A stretch of 64,000 bases of DNA. Origin: Spirochaetia bacterium. GTDB taxonomy: Bacteria; Spirochaetota; Spirochaetia; Sphaerochaetales; Sphaerochaetaceae. The notes below the pieces were generated by a model that saw only the letters and a list, made by a program, of their open reading frames with translations, had not been told where the DNA came from and did no database searches. The first letter of the stretch is position 1. Each line of letters opens with the position of its first letter. The stretch covers positions 558,001 through 622,000 of the forward strand of contig JAKVOU010000001.1 of NCBI GenBank assembly GCA_022482625.1, read 5' to 3'. This document shows positions 42,882-52,570 of this stretch, piece by piece. Both the position numbers and the translations under genes were made by a program.

Positions 42882-42910
42882 AAAAAAAAGAGCAACCCCA
42901 GCGGCTGCCC
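42882..42910 (-). terminator. Terminator of the tRNA-Gln/Glu unit
   Basis: GGGCAGCC and GGTTGCTC form a stem with one wobble pair, followed on the minus strand by TTTTTTTT. Confidence 0.8.
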
Positions 42911-42926
42911 ATTTCAGTTCTTTTAG

Positions 42927-42998
42927 TAGTCCCTAGGGGAATCGAACCCCTATTTGGAGACTGAGAATCTCTCGTCCTAACCATTAGACGAAGGGACC
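42927..42998 (-). tRNA. tRNA-Glu (CTC)
   Basis: 72 nt. Acceptor GGTCCCT/AGGGACT, D-arm GTCT...GGAC, anticodon loop TTCTCAG with anticodon CTC, T-arm AGGGG-TTCGATT-CCCCT. No encoded CCA. Confidence 0.94.
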
Positions 42999-43006
42999 GA
43001 CAATAG

Positions 43007-43077
43007 CTGGGATGGAGGGACTCGAACCCCCAAAGGCAGAACCAGAATCTGCAGTGTTACCGTTACACCACATCCCA
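43007..43077 (-). tRNA. tRNA-Gln (CTG)
   Basis: 71 nt. Acceptor TGGGATG/CATCCCA with a U1-A72 pair typical of tRNA-Gln, anticodon loop TTCTGGT with anticodon CTG, T-arm GGGGG-TTCGAGT-CCCTC. It lies 8 bases before tRNA-Glu, with which it shares a promoter. Confidence 0.94.
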
Positions 43078-43095
43078 AACTCAAATTACCTGTGT

Positions 43096-43124
43096 ACTAT
43101 ATGTAATCGTCCTCAAGTTGTCAA
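43096..43124 (-). promoter_or_regulatory. Promoter of the tRNA-Gln/Glu unit
   Basis: TTGACA (43124-43119), 17-bp spacer, TATAGT (43101-43096) on the minus strand. Confidence 0.8.
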
Positions 43125-43237
43125 TTACTTTCAAAAAGTTTTTTGCTTTGCCATGGCAGTCTTCTCAGGAAAAAGGCTAGAAAAGCAGTCACGGCTCCTT
43201 TGTCAAGACTCCGATTATATACAGATATACAAAGAGA

Positions 43238-44251
43238 TTACTGTTGATTTTTAAAGGCTTTGACACGTGCACTGGCACTGGCATCAAACCCGTCACGATA
43301 GCCATCCTGGAGGTATCTGTAAGCAAGACCGGCTATCATTGCACCATTGTCCGTACAGAGCTTCAAAGATGGGAAAGTCACCGTGTATCCACCCTTTTCA
43401 AGGTCTTTTAATTCCCTGCGAAGCAAGCTGTTGGCTGCCACGCCGCCACCGGCGCTGATCCTCTTGTACCCCGTATCATCAAGAGCCAATCTCACACGTT
43501 TCATCAGAATCTGAATGGCAGATCTCTGGAAACTTGCTGCAATGTTCCCGTTGCTCTTTTCGCTCTTTCCATCCCAGAACTGGTCCCTTTGGTTGATGAC
43601 CGCGGTCTTGAGCCCGGAATAAGAAATATCGTACCGATGCCCCTCGCCCAAAGACGGGCCAGGAAACAGGAATGCCTTGTCATTGCCTTTCTGGGAAAGT
43701 CGGTCAATTACCACCCCGCCGGGATATCCCATGCCATAATGCTTTGCCACTTTGTCAAAAGCTTCCCCGATTGCATCGTCTATCGTCGTCCCAAGGACCT
43801 CGACCCTGTCATAATCCTTTACTTCGCAGATAACCGTATGCCCACCTGATACCAAGATTCCCAGATATGGGTACTCCAAGAAATGTTCTATCTGGGAAGC
43901 ATAGAGATGAGCCCTTATGTGATCAATGGTAATGAACGGTACATCGAGGCTGGCTGCAAATCCCTTTGCAAAATTCAGTCCCACCAGAAGGCTGCCCATC
44001 AGCCCTGGCCTGCTGGTCACGGCTACGGCATCTACATCGGTAGCATCCAACCCAGCCTGCTTCAGTGCAGCAGCCACTACCTGGTCTATCCACTCGGTAT
44101 GCAACCGGCTGGCCAGTTCAGGAACGACACCCTCATAGGGCTTGTGCAACTCAATCTGGGTTGCAATGACATTGCTCAGTATCTGATTTCCATCCTTGAC
44201 GACTGCAGCACTGCACTCATCACAGGACGTTTCAATTCCCAATACATTCAT
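43238..44251 (-). CDS. tsaD: tRNA N6-adenosine threonylcarbamoyltransferase
   Basis: 337 residues. N-terminal GIETSCDECSAAVV, metal-binding HIRAHLYAS (about residue 111), LVSGGHT and the late GGVAANSLLR are all hallmarks of TsaD/Kae1. With TsaB and TsaE it adds threonylcarbamoyl to A37 of ANN-decoding tRNAs. It stands between the tRNA unit and a small unknown gene. Confidence 0.98.
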   Translation of the reverse strand: MNVLGIETSCDECSAAVVKDGNQILSNVIATQIELHKPYEGVVPELASRLHTEWIDQVVAAALKQAGLDATDVDAVAVTSRPGLMGSLLVGLNFAKGFAASLDVPFITIDHIRAHLYASQIEHFLEYPYLGILVSGGHTVICEVKDYDRVEVLGTTIDDAIGEAFDKVAKHYGMGYPGGVVIDRLSQKGNDKAFLFPGPSLGEGHRYDISYSGLKTAVINQRDQFWDGKSEKSNGNIAASFQRSAIQILMKRVRLALDDTGYKRISAGGGVAANSLLRRELKDLEKGGYTVTFPSLKLCTDNGAMIAGLAYRYLQDGYRDGFDASASARVKAFKNQQ

Positions 44252-44334
44252 AGTGATTCCAACTTGGCAGATCCTATCAAAGAACTGCCATTCTCCTACA
44301 TAATTTCTGAACAGAAAGACAGTACAGTCTTTCC

Positions 44335-44652
44335 TTATAATGATCCCTCATCATCTCCACCGCCGACAATCTCAGCATCGATACCAAGATGATTCATCAT
44401 ATCAAGGAACTTGCCTAATGAAGGCTCAGAATGGGAAAGGGCCTCGATGACCGACCGCATCTGGAGTTCTGCAATAGAAGCCCCCTGGTCCAGCAATGTG
44501 GGATATAAATCAATCAGGAAGGAACCGACCTCACTGCTCCAAGCCTCGCTGATCGTTGCAATATTCTTTTTTTCTACGGCCGGCAAAGGAACCAAGTCAT
44601 TGGTAATCGGAAGACGTCCGACATGTATGACCATATTCTGCATTTTTCTCAT
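44335..44652 (-). CDS. Small protein of unknown function
   Basis: 105 residues; internal ATG codons at 44643 or 44634 could also start it, as no strong ribosome site decides. It contains an MQNMVIHVGRLPITNDLVPLP N-terminus and an acidic C-terminal end, EIVGGGDDEGSL. No family recognised. It lies 83 bases upstream of tsaD on the same strand and may share its transcript. Confidence 0.55.
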   Translation of the reverse strand: MRKMQNMVIHVGRLPITNDLVPLPAVEKKNIATISEAWSSEVGSFLIDLYPTLLDQGASIAELQMRSVIEALSHSEPSLGKFLDMMNHLGIDAEIVGGGDDEGSL

Positions 44653-44781
44653 AGCCTAAGAGTACTGAGAACAGCGGCTACGGTCAAGGAACTGAGAATG
44701 ATAATCAAAAAAACTTAAGGCCAGGCAAAAAGTGATACAGCCGTCCTACAAAGGGGCTTTCCCACAAGATTTTCCATTCTA

Positions 44782-44810
44782 TTGACAGAATAAGGAAAAA
44801 TCTGTAGAGT
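44782..44810 (+). promoter_or_regulatory. Promoter of tRNA-Thr
   Basis: TTGACA (44782-44787), 17-bp spacer, TAGAGT (44805-44810), about 40 bases before the tRNA. Confidence 0.7.
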
Positions 44811-44851
44811 GCTTTTCGTCAGTCGGCAGGATATCCGGTCAGCGCAGACAT

Positions 44852-44923
44852 GCCAAAGTAGCTCAGGGGTAGAGCAGCTCACTCGTAATGAGCAGGTCAA
44901 GGGTTCGACTCCCTTCCTTGGCT
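44852..44923 (+). tRNA. tRNA-Thr (CGT)
   Basis: 72 nt. D-arm AGCTCAGGGGTAGAGC, anticodon loop CTCGTAA with anticodon CGT, T-arm AAGGG-TTCGACT-CCCTT. The acceptor GCCAAAG/CCTTGGC has an A-C mismatch at position 6-67. No encoded CCA. Confidence 0.95.
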
Positions 44924-44931
44924 TCCAGTAC

Positions 44932-44961
44932 TTTCCCTTCATTACGAGGGGAAATTTTTTT
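44932..44961 (+). terminator. Terminator of tRNA-Thr
   Basis: TTTCCC and GGGGAAA form a stem followed by a run of T, directly after the tRNA. Confidence 0.75.
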
Positions 44962-44998
44962 GTCCGGACCTTTGCTGTTTTCGGGCAAGGACAGGAAA

Positions 44999-45018
44999 GG
45001 GTACCGTTTCCGGTACCC
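44999..45018 (-). terminator. Terminator of ppdK
   Basis: GGGTACCG-GAAA-CGGTACCC, a perfect 8-bp stem with a GNRA tetraloop, followed by TTTCC on the minus strand, 26 bases after the ppdK stop. Confidence 0.75.
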
Positions 45019-45044
45019 TCCCCTACAAGAACAGCATAGCGCTC

Positions 45045-47747
45045 TTATTTCTTTTCGTTGACCACAGCCTGTGCTGCAGCAAGTCTGGCAATCGGCACTC
45101 TGAAAGGAGAGCAGGACACATAGTTCAGCCCGATCTTCTGACAGAAAGCAATCGTCTTGGGATCACCGCCATGTTCACCGCAGATACCCAGCTTGATATC
45201 AGGTCTTACGCTTCTTCCAAGCTTTGCGGCCATTTCGACAAGCTTGCCCACACCACCGATATCGATGGTAGCAAACGGATCATAGTCATAGAACATCTTG
45301 TCCGGATCATTGACATAATGACCAAGGAAGGAAGCTGCATCATCACGGGAGAATCCGCAGGTCATCTGGGTCAAATCGTTTGTTCCGAAACTGAAGAATT
45401 CTGCATCCTTTGCAATTTCATCAGCAGTTATGGCAGCCCTGGGCACCTCGATCATCGTACCGATCTTATAATCGACCTTCATGCCTTCCAACGTAAAGAC
45501 AGAATTGATGATCTCAACTGCATGGTTCTTGCAGAACAGGAATTCCTTGCTGTTTCCGACCAGAGGTATCATGATTTCCGGATAGACATTGGTTCCGTTC
45601 TTCTTCACCTGTATGGCAGCTTCGATGATAGCCCTTACCTGCATGCGAAGGATCTCAGGATAGATGATGGCAAGCCGGCATCCCCTGAAACCAAGCATAG
45701 GGTTGAATTCCTGCAAGGAAGAAATCTTTGCAGCAATTTCTTCGACGCTTACCCCCATGTCAAGTGCCAGCTCGTGACGTGAAGTGTGGTCATTGGGAAG
45801 GAACTCATGCAAAGGTGGATCCAGCAGACGGATAGTTGCAGGACGGCCATCCAAAGCCGTAAAAATCTCAACGAAATCCTGCCGCTGGATAGGCAGCAGT
45901 TCATCAAGGGCTCTGGTTCTCTGCACTGTATTGTCGGCCAAAATCATCTTGCGGACGCTCTTGATACGGTTGCCACCGAAGAACATGTGCTCTGTACGGC
46001 ACAACCCGATACCCTCGGCCCCAAGGTTGATAGCCATCTTGACATCCTGAGGTGTATCAGCATTGGTCCTGACGCCCAATTCCTTGAGACTCTGCACATA
46101 GCCCATGAACGTCTTATAGTTCTGATAAAGGGAAGAGTCCTTCTCCTCCATCTGTCCGTTGAGCACCTGGACTATTTCACTGGGCTTGACTTCAATTTTC
46201 TGCCCGAATACTGCTCCGGTAAAACCATCGATGGAAATGTAATCACCTTCCTTGATAGTCTTGTCACCGATTGTCATGAACTTCTTGGGTTCGTTTACCT
46301 TTATGGCACCGACACCCGAAACACAAGGGCAACCCATGCCGCGGGCAACTACAGCCGCATGGCTGGTCATACCACCCCTGCAGGTAACGACACCACGGGA
46401 AATAGCCATGCCCTGTATGTCTTCGGGTGAAGTTTCGGTTCTTACAAGAATGACATCATGACCGATCTTTGCCATTTCCTCAGCTTTCTGTGCCGTAAAG
46501 CAGACCTGTCCGCAGGCACCTCCGGGTGAGGCATTGAGGCCATGGGCAATTTCAGAAATCTTTTCCTTACTGATCAAAGAATAGTCAAGTACAGGGGCAA
46601 ACAACTTGTTGAATTCGGCAGCAGGGACCCTGGTCACAGCAGTTTCCTTTGTGATCAGACCTTCTTCCACCATTTCGACCTGTGATCTCAACCAGCTGAA
46701 AATAGTCCTCTTGCCATTCCTTGTCTGCAGCATGTACAGCTTGCCTTCCTGGATAGTAAATTCAAGGTCCTGCATGTCATGGTAATGCTTTTCCAGCTTT
46801 TTCCGGATATCTACAAGCTGCTTGTAGACTGCAGGGTTGACTTTGTTCAACGTTTCGATCGGTTTCGGCGTCCTGATGCCGGCTACGACATCCTCGCCTT
46901 GGGCATTCATCAGATATTCACCATAGAACTTGTTCTCACCTGTGGAAGGATCACGGGTAAAGGCAACGCCGGTTCCTGAAGTATCACCCATGTTGCCGAA
47001 CACCATGGACTGTACATTTACGGCTGTTCCCAGCAAACCACGTATGTCATTCATCTGACGATACTTGATGGCTCGGTCATTGTTCCAAGAATCGAAGACT
47101 GCACGGATTGCCTTGAAGAGCTGCTCTTTCGGATCTACGGGGAAATCTTCTCCTGTATACCTTCTGTACAACCTCTTGTAACGGGCAATGACTTCCTTGA
47201 GGTTGTCAACGTCAAGCTCGGTATCAAATACCTTCTTGTTTTCATCCTTGACATCCTGCAGTGCACTTTCGAATTCATGATGAGGAACCTTCATGACGAC
47301 ATCACCGAACATCTGGATAAATCTTCTGTAGCTGTCCCAAGCGAAACGCTCATTGCCTGTTTTCTTGATCAAGGCCTGCACGGTATCGGGATTGAGACCA
47401 AGATTCAAGACAGTATCCATCATTCCTGGCATGGACTGGGCTGCACCTGACCTAACGGAAACCAAAAGCGGAGAAGTAGCATCTCCAAGTTTCGCATGCA
47501 TGACATCTTCCAGATGTGACAGCGCTTCAAGCACTTCCTCTTCAAGACCAGCAGGGAGCAGGCCCTCATGGTCATTGAAATACTCACAGGCATTGGTTCC
47601 AATCGTAAATCCCGGGGGAACCGGCAGACCGATCGAAGTCATTTCAGCCAAGTTGGCCCCCTTGCCTCCAAGTAAATCTCGCATTGAAGCATTTCCTTCA
47701 GCTTTTCCGTTGCTGAAGGAATACACATACTTATTATTCTCTCTCAT
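45045..47747 (-). CDS. ppdK: Pyruvate, phosphate dikinase
   Basis: About 900 residues from the ATG at 47747 (GGAGGAAATA upstream). The nucleotide-binding domain has DLLGGKGANLAEM and GSVRSGAAQSMPGMMDT in outline, the phosphohistidine domain GGMTSHAAVVARGMG with the catalytic His, and the C-terminal barrel GLCRTEHMF and GTNDLTQMTCGFSRDD. It interconverts pyruvate + ATP + Pi and PEP + AMP + PPi, and in anaerobes commonly serves glycolysis in reverse of its plant role. Single-gene unit with its own terminator. Confidence 0.98.
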   Translation of the reverse strand: MRENNKYVYSFSNGKAEGNASMRDLLGGKGANLAEMTSIGLPVPPGFTIGTNACEYFNDHEGLLPAGLEEEVLEALSHLEDVMHAKLGDATSPLLVSVRSGAAQSMPGMMDTVLNLGLNPDTVQALIKKTGNERFAWDSYRRFIQMFGDVVMKVPHHEFESALQDVKDENKKVFDTELDVDNLKEVIARYKRLYRRYTGEDFPVDPKEQLFKAIRAVFDSWNNDRAIKYRQMNDIRGLLGTAVNVQSMVFGNMGDTSGTGVAFTRDPSTGENKFYGEYLMNAQGEDVVAGIRTPKPIETLNKVNPAVYKQLVDIRKKLEKHYHDMQDLEFTIQEGKLYMLQTRNGKRTIFSWLRSQVEMVEEGLITKETAVTRVPAAEFNKLFAPVLDYSLISKEKISEIAHGLNASPGGACGQVCFTAQKAEEMAKIGHDVILVRTETSPEDIQGMAISRGVVTCRGGMTSHAAVVARGMGCPCVSGVGAIKVNEPKKFMTIGDKTIKEGDYISIDGFTGAVFGQKIEVKPSEIVQVLNGQMEEKDSSLYQNYKTFMGYVQSLKELGVRTNADTPQDVKMAINLGAEGIGLCRTEHMFFGGNRIKSVRKMILADNTVQRTRALDELLPIQRQDFVEIFTALDGRPATIRLLDPPLHEFLPNDHTSRHELALDMGVSVEEIAAKISSLQEFNPMLGFRGCRLAIIYPEILRMQVRAIIEAAIQVKKNGTNVYPEIMIPLVGNSKEFLFCKNHAVEIINSVFTLEGMKVDYKIGTMIEVPRAAITADEIAKDAEFFSFGTNDLTQMTCGFSRDDAASFLGHYVNDPDKMFYDYDPFATIDIGGVGKLVEMAAKLGRSVRPDIKLGICGEHGGDPKTIAFCQKIGLNYVSCSPFRVPIARLAAAQAVVNEKK

Positions 47748-47865
47748 TATTTCCTCCATGGACAGCAGTCCATGACCATAGGTTATTTTATACGACAAGC
47801 GGGTGTCAATCAAAAAATCTGAAAAAGTAACGATTTCATGCTGAAACGATACAAAGGGCAGGCAG

Positions 47866-47898
47866 AAAAAAAACGAGCCGTCCCCTACGGAACAGCTC
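47866..47898 (-). terminator. Terminator of the sigma factor gene
   Basis: GAGCTGTTCC and GGGGACGGCTC form a stem with one wobble pair, followed by TTTTTTTT on the minus strand, about 50 bases after the stop. Confidence 0.85.
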
Positions 47899-47945
47899 TC
47901 ATAAGAAGATATATGATAATCAACGTCCAGGTTGCCCTGCCGTTG

Positions 47946-48824
47946 TCAAGCGCTATAGGCTTCCAGACTCCGATGAGTCTCTACATCCTGAAGCTTGCTG
48001 ATTGCACGTTTTTCAATCTGGCGGATCCTTTCCTTGGTAAGGTTGTACAGTTCCCCTACTTCCTTAAGGGACATCTGGCTCTTGCCATTCAGACCGAAAC
48101 GATATTCAAGGATAGTCCGTTCCTTTTCGCTCAGATGGGAAAGCGCCTCATTGATATCATCTTTCATTGCACTTTCCATCACACGCTGGTCAGGAAGTTC
48201 ACCATCGGAAGGAATGAAATCCCCGATGCTGCTCTCTGATTCATCACGATAGACCGGAGAATCCAAGCTGACCATGTCTTGTGATACTTTAAGAAGCACA
48301 TCAACGACCTCTTTGTCAAGATGTGCAGCTTCAGCAATCATCTCATTGGTAGGCTCATTGCTGAGCTCATGTGTAAGCTGCTTCTGGACTTTCTGGATCT
48401 GAAGCAATTCATTGCTTCGGTTGAGCGGCAATCTTACCGCACGGCCCTTTTCGTTGATAGCCTTCATGATGGCCTGTCTGATCCACCATACCGCATAGGA
48501 AATGAAATGGTAGCCTTTGTCAGGATCGAATTTATCAATGGCTGTCATCAAGCCGATATTGCCTTCATCAATGAGATCTGCCAAAGGCAGCCCTTGGTTC
48601 TGATATTTCTTTGCTATGTTCACTACGAAACGAAGATTTGCTTCAACCAGACGATTGCGGGCAAACTGGTCACCCTGCAATGCCCTCTTGCTAAGGTTAT
48701 ATTCCTGTTCTCTGGAAAGAAGGGGGACCTTGTTGATTTCCTTCATATAGATGGAAAGCACATTGGCATCTTCCTGCAGGTAATCTTTATTGTCATTCAG
48801 CATTCTACTGTTGCTTTTGCTCAT
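47946..48824 (-). CDS. RNA polymerase sigma-70 family factor (RpoD/RpoS-like, short)
   Basis: 292 residues from the ATG at 48824 (GGAGGACGAG upstream). Region 1.2 DANVLSIYMKEINKVPLLSREQE, region 2 ARNRLVEANLRFVVNIAKKYQNQG and DLIDEGNIGLMTAIDKFDPDKGYHFISYAVWWIRQAI, region 3, and region 4 LKEVGELYNLTKERIRQIEKRAI are all present. Region 1.1 and the long spacer of primary RpoD are absent, so this may be a group 2 factor or a short primary factor. The promoters seen here, TTGACA-17-TATAAT type, are what such a protein recognises. Confidence 0.93.
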   Translation of the reverse strand: MSKSNSRMLNDNKDYLQEDANVLSIYMKEINKVPLLSREQEYNLSKRALQGDQFARNRLVEANLRFVVNIAKKYQNQGLPLADLIDEGNIGLMTAIDKFDPDKGYHFISYAVWWIRQAIMKAINEKGRAVRLPLNRSNELLQIQKVQKQLTHELSNEPTNEMIAEAAHLDKEVVDVLLKVSQDMVSLDSPVYRDESESSIGDFIPSDGELPDQRVMESAMKDDINEALSHLSEKERTILEYRFGLNGKSQMSLKEVGELYNLTKERIRQIEKRAISKLQDVETHRSLEAYSA

Positions 48825-49131
48825 TGTCTCGTCCTCCTGTATGGCAATTAGAATGCAATATCCATGCCAATTCACTATTGACTGTGCAATACAAAGCAAA
48901 AAAAAGTCATTTTCCCTGTAAAAAATACTGATATGATACAAAATAAAATTATTTTATGTATCAATCAGGTAAACAGCATAAGATTATGGGCTCAGAATGA
49001 CATCTGCCAACTTCAAAAGAAAGGAAAGCAGTGTCACATTGACACACAGGATCTGATATGATGAAAAAAAGCATCATTTTGACTCACTCTACACAGGGCC
49101 TTCATCAAGCAGTGTGAGAATGACGCAACTT
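48825..49131. other. Intergenic region upstream of the sigma factor gene
   Basis: No gene seen. Low-complexity AT runs at 48895-48960. Presumably carries the sigma factor promoter, not confidently placed. Confidence 0.4.
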
Positions 49132-49593
49132 TTATAAGGAATCTGCTTCTTCAAAGCACCAAGGAAAATCAATGCGGATAGTCTTGTACCACTGCCTGAG
49201 GTTGCTCTTGTCAAAGTCAAATGCACTATGAGCCAATTGCTGTGATAGATCTTCCCATTCATTTCGAATCAAATCAAAAATCATATCACCCTCGCAGAGA
49301 TCGATACCCAAGGAACGTCTCCCCAAAAGATAAATTGCAAACTGGATACGGAAGAATTCGATAAAATCATCCTCAGCCCCATCAACATCAAGGTTACGCA
49401 ACAGGAAAGTATCACTGAAGCAATCCAAGGATTTTGCGATTTCCTTCTTCCTGGAAAACAAGGCACCCAGCCGGTAGAAATCTTCTGCCAGTTTCTGCAT
49501 GGGAGGACGGAATGAACACAAGCAAGTCATTTCCTTGCTTTCCTGACATCCTGTCTGCATATGAATAGGGTATCTCAAATCTTCCATTTCCAT
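49132..49593 (-). CDS. Protein of unknown function
   Basis: About 153 residues; adjacent ATG codons at 49596, 49593 and 49587 compete, with AAAGGA just upstream. It contains MQKLAEDFYRLGALFSRKKEIAKSL in outline, LGRRSLGIDLCEGDMIFDLIRNEWEDL and a C-terminal WCFEEADSL. Mixed alpha-helical, no signal peptide. The start overlaps the end of a short upstream ORF (ATGA), which suggests coupled translation. No family recognised. Confidence 0.6.
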   Translation of the reverse strand: MEMEDLRYPIHMQTGCQESKEMTCLCSFRPPMQKLAEDFYRLGALFSRKKEIAKSLDCFSDTFLLRNLDVDGAEDDFIEFFRIQFAIYLLGRRSLGIDLCEGDMIFDLIRNEWEDLSQQLAHSAFDFDKSNLRQWYKTIRIDFPWCFEEADSL

Positions 49594-49736
49594 CATTTCC
49601 TTTCATTCATCAATATACTCATAGAGTAGCCATAAGGCAAATAAAAACTGCCGTCGGATATATTGAAAATCGGATATCCCTGACCAGAAGACACAGCAGC
49701 ATAGAAAGGAAATCCTGTCCATCTGAAGTATATCAT
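49593..49736 (-). CDS. Possible short protein
   Basis: 47 codons from the ATG at 49736, which has GGGATG upstream; the frame is open further to 49841 but that part looks non-coding. Contains FPFYAAVSSGQGYPIFNIS. The stop overlaps the next start by an ATGA. No family recognised. Confidence 0.35.
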   Translation of the reverse strand: MIYFRWTGFPFYAAVSSGQGYPIFNISDGSFYLPYGYSMSILMNERK

Positions 49737-49997
49737 GACATCCCGGCCACTCAACCTCTTACATATAAGGAAGCAGCCAAGAAAAAACTTCCTTATTGCC
49801 GAAGATGTACAGGACCACAAGCTGCCAGAGCATACCAGCAAGAGAAATATTCCAGTTACTTTTCATTTTTGCAGGTAACCTTCCTTTACCTAGCTAGAAA
49901 CACCCCACCCCTCTTTGGCAAAGGGAAATGCCTTTCTCCCCTATTCATTGCCGACATTTTTCCAAGCGAATATTTCTCTTGATTTTCAACTTCGATG

Positions 49998-50055
49998 TTG
50001 CCGCTTGGAATTCTTATGAGTATATTAGAATCTAGCAGGCGGATGATATCCGCCT
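49998..50055 (+). promoter_or_regulatory. groES promoter and leader hairpin
   Basis: TTGCCG (49998-50003), 17-bp spacer, TATATT (50021-50026). The predicted transcript begins just before a perfect inverted repeat, AGGCGGAT-GAT-ATCCGCCT (50037-50055). No CIRCE element was found. The hairpin at the 5' end could stabilise the mRNA or sense temperature (inference). Confidence 0.5.
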
Positions 50056-50089
50056 AATATTATTGATATATTCAAGGAGAAGGAAGAAT

Positions 50090-50356
50090 ATGAAGATCAG
50101 ACCTTTAGGAGCAAGAATTCTCGTAAAGATGGAAGAAGTCAAGAAACAGACAGCCAGTGGCATCTATATCCCTCAGTCAGCACAGGAAAAAACCCAGATT
50201 GCAAACGTTATGGCAGTCGGCGATGACAAGGATGCCATCAAGGTAAAGGTCGGTGACAAGGTACTCCACGACAAATATGCAGGCACCCAGGTCAAGATTG
50301 ATGGCGAGGAATACCTCATCATCAACATGGACGACGTCCTTGGTGTAGTCGAATAG
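50090..50356 (+). CDS. groES: Co-chaperonin GroES
   Basis: 88 residues starting MKIRPLGARILVKMEE; the mobile loop region is KKQTASGIYIPQSAQEK and the C-terminal part KVLHDKYAGTQVKIDGEEYLII. It caps the GroEL folding chamber. AAGGAGAAGG precedes the ATG. It stands alone, without groEL beside it, with its own promoter and terminator. Confidence 0.98.
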   Translation: MKIRPLGARILVKMEEVKKQTASGIYIPQSAQEKTQIANVMAVGDDKDAIKVKVGDKVLHDKYAGTQVKIDGEEYLIINMDDVLGVVE

Positions 50357-50378
50357 ACAAAAAAGCTTCAACTTTTCC

Positions 50379-50406
50379 AACCAGCCCATACGGGGCTGGT
50401 TTTTTC
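50379..50406 (+). terminator. Terminator of groES
   Basis: AACCAGCCC-ATAC-GGGGCTGGTT followed by TTTT. It overlaps the stop codon of the convergent dinG gene. Confidence 0.9.
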
Positions 50407-52570
50407 AGCTGAAAAGGAACCTTTCTATCTTGTCGGCAACAGAAGCAAGTTCACATTGCTGCCAATCACATTCAGGAAGTGCCCTGAGGATAAGTTTTCC
50501 ATACTGCTTGGTAACCAGACGGGGATCAAGGACAAGCACAACCCCTTGGTCATCACTTTTCCGGATGAGTCGTCCGAACCCCTGTTTCATCTTCATCATG
50601 GCATCAGGAAGCTGGATATACATGAATGGTGATTTATTCTGGTGTTCCAGATATTGGGCCTTGGCCCTCAGTACAGGATGATCTGGGACAGGAAATGGCA
50701 ACTTGACAATGATGACCAACCGCAATGCACTGCCGGGGACATCGATACCCTCCCAGAAAGATGACAAGGCAAAAAGCGTTGCATTCCCATTCTCCCTAAA
50801 CTTTTCAAGCAGCTGCTGTCTGCCCAGGTTCTCTCCCTGCATCATCAGACTCAGATGTGCCTTTTCAAACTTTTCCTTCAGCTTGTCATGTACAGCCTGC
50901 ATGGAGACCCGGCTGGTAAAAAGGACCAAGGCTCCACCACCGGAAGAATCCACAGCAGGGAATATCGCATCAGCCAAAGCCTGGTGATAGGCGTCCTGTT
51001 TTTCAGTCTCCCTCGCAAAGGCCGGCGCATCATAAGGCGTAAGCAGCAGCAGGTGGTTCCGGTAATCAAAGGGAGAAGGAAAGGAATTCTTAAGAAACAT
51101 ACGGTCAGACCCGAACGGCAAGCCTACCCTTCCGCACCAGAAGGCAAAATCATCACCAAGGTTCAACGTCGCACTGGTAAAGATAATCGAAGAAAGCTTG
51201 CCATACAGGTTTTTCTCAAGCAAGGATGCCACCTCCAGAGGTGAAATGATCACCCGGATCGTCACGACCTTGCCATCAGATCCTACCAGCGGTTCAAACC
51301 AATGTATATCATCACCCCAGCCTGCGACATCAAGGAAGGCTGCAAGATTTGCACAGCTTTCACCGATTGCACCGAGCATGTTCTGCAGGTCAACCAAGTA
51401 GGTCTTTTCCTCTGCATCCAATTGCAGATGTGCCAAAAATTCATCTGCAACGGACAGCAATGCCTTGCAAGCCTCTATGACCTTTGTTGCAGCAGGTACA
51501 AAATCCTTTGCAAGCCGGGGAAAAGTCTGTACGGAAATCAAGACCGGCCTGAATCTGTTTCTTGCGAAGGTAATTTCCATATAGCTCTGGAAAGAATGGA
51601 CCATATCTTCCATTTGCTGCAGCTTGTCAAATACAGTAAAGACATCATTGCCCTGTTTGGCAAACCTCGACAGGATTTCCAAGACATTCAGATACCGGGC
51701 TCCGGTACGTGTATCGACATGTACCGGTCCGGCACTTTCTTCTTCAGTCCCATAGGTCCTTTTCTGCCTGATCCTCTGTATGACACGCAAGATTTCCCTA
51801 CCGTCAAAGATCCTGGCATAGAATTCACTGGCAACAGGTTCGATGTTATGCGCCTCATCGACCACCAGGTGTGCAAACGCAGGCAAGACCGAATCCTCGT
51901 CATATCCCATATCCTTCTCGCTGCGGTTCTTTGAATCGGTGAAAAGCATATGATGGTTCGTTATGATGATGTCAGCCTGTTGCTGCGCTTCCTTTGCCTT
52001 CATGAAAAAACATTGGCGATAGTAGGGACACTTTCCTTTCAGACAGTTGTCCGGATCACAGTTTACCTTTGCAGTAATCGCCCCAAGTTTCAGATTACAG
52101 TTTGAAAGCAGGCCGTCTTCTGTGGTCACCAACCAACTATTGAACCGTGACTGCAGGGATATCGAATCCTTGAGCAACTTAGGATCCTTTTCAAGGAACT
52201 GGAGCGCACGCTCCAGGCAGACATAGTTTCTCCGGCCTATTGCCAAGGCAACCTTGCAATCGACCCCGAGAAAAGCAAAAAGCTGCTTTATGTCCCTGTT
52301 GTACAGCTGGTCCTGCAGATTGATGGTAGCCGTCGCTATCACCGTCCGGCTCTGGGCACCATAGAGGGCATTGTAAATTGCAGGGACAAGATATGCATAG
52401 CTTTTCCCTATCCCTGTACCGGCTTCAATCACGCAGATTGCATCTTCCCTGTAGGCTTTGTCGACCAGCTTGCACATCTCAACCTGGCCGTCCCTGGCCT
52501 CAAAGTCCCTCATCTTCTTTTCAAGCAGTCCGCCTTTGCAGAAGATGTCTTCAATCTCACTCGTAGTCAA
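50405..52570 (-). CDS. dinG: DinG-family ATP-dependent helicase
   Basis: 721 residues. Walker [21 protein letters not shown] box [10 protein letters not shown] and late motif [14 protein letters not shown] place it in the XPD/DinG superfamily 2. A cysteine cluster, [17 protein letters not shown], fits the 4Fe-4S site of such helicases. It unwinds DNA, DNA-RNA hybrids and other structures during repair. The first 14 bases overlap the end of the sigma-54 regulator gene, so it is the last gene of the murG operon. Confidence 0.94.
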   Translation of the reverse strand: MTTSEIEDIFCKGGLLEKKMRDFEARDGQVEMCKLVDKAYREDAICVIEAGTGIGKSYAYLVPAIYNALYGAQSRTVIATATINLQDQLYNRDIKQLFAFLGVDCKVALAIGRRNYVCLERALQFLEKDPKLLKDSISLQSRFNSWLVTTEDGLLSNCNLKLGAITAKVNCDPDNCLKGKCPYYRQCFFMKAKEAQQQADIIITNHHMLFTDSKNRSEKDMGYDEDSVLPAFAHLVVDEAHNIEPVASEFYARIFDGREILRVIQRIRQKRTYGTEEESAGPVHVDTRTGARYLNVLEILSRFAKQGNDVFTVFDKLQQMEDMVHSFQSYMEITFARNRFRPVLISVQTFPRLAKDFVPAATKVIEACKALLSVADEFLAHLQLDAEEKTYLVDLQNMLGAIGESCANLAAFLDVAGWGDDIHWFEPLVGSDGKVVTIRVIISPLEVASLLEKNLYGKLSSIIFTSATLNLGDDFAFWCGRVGLPFGSDRMFLKNSFPSPFDYRNHLLLLTPYDAPAFARETEKQDAYHQALADAIFPAVDSSGGGALVLFTSRVSMQAVHDKLKEKFEKAHLSLMMQGENLGRQQLLEKFRENGNATLFALSSFWEGIDVPGSALRLVIIVKLPFPVPDHPVLRAKAQYLEHQNKSPFMYIQLPDAMMKMKQGFGRLIRKSDDQGVVLVLDPRLVTKQYGKLILRALPECDWQQCELASVADKIERFLFS

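Noticed and set aside
49980-50090. CIRCE (HrcA) element before groES
   Set aside because: No TTAGCACTC-N9-GAGTGCTAA-like sequence is present.
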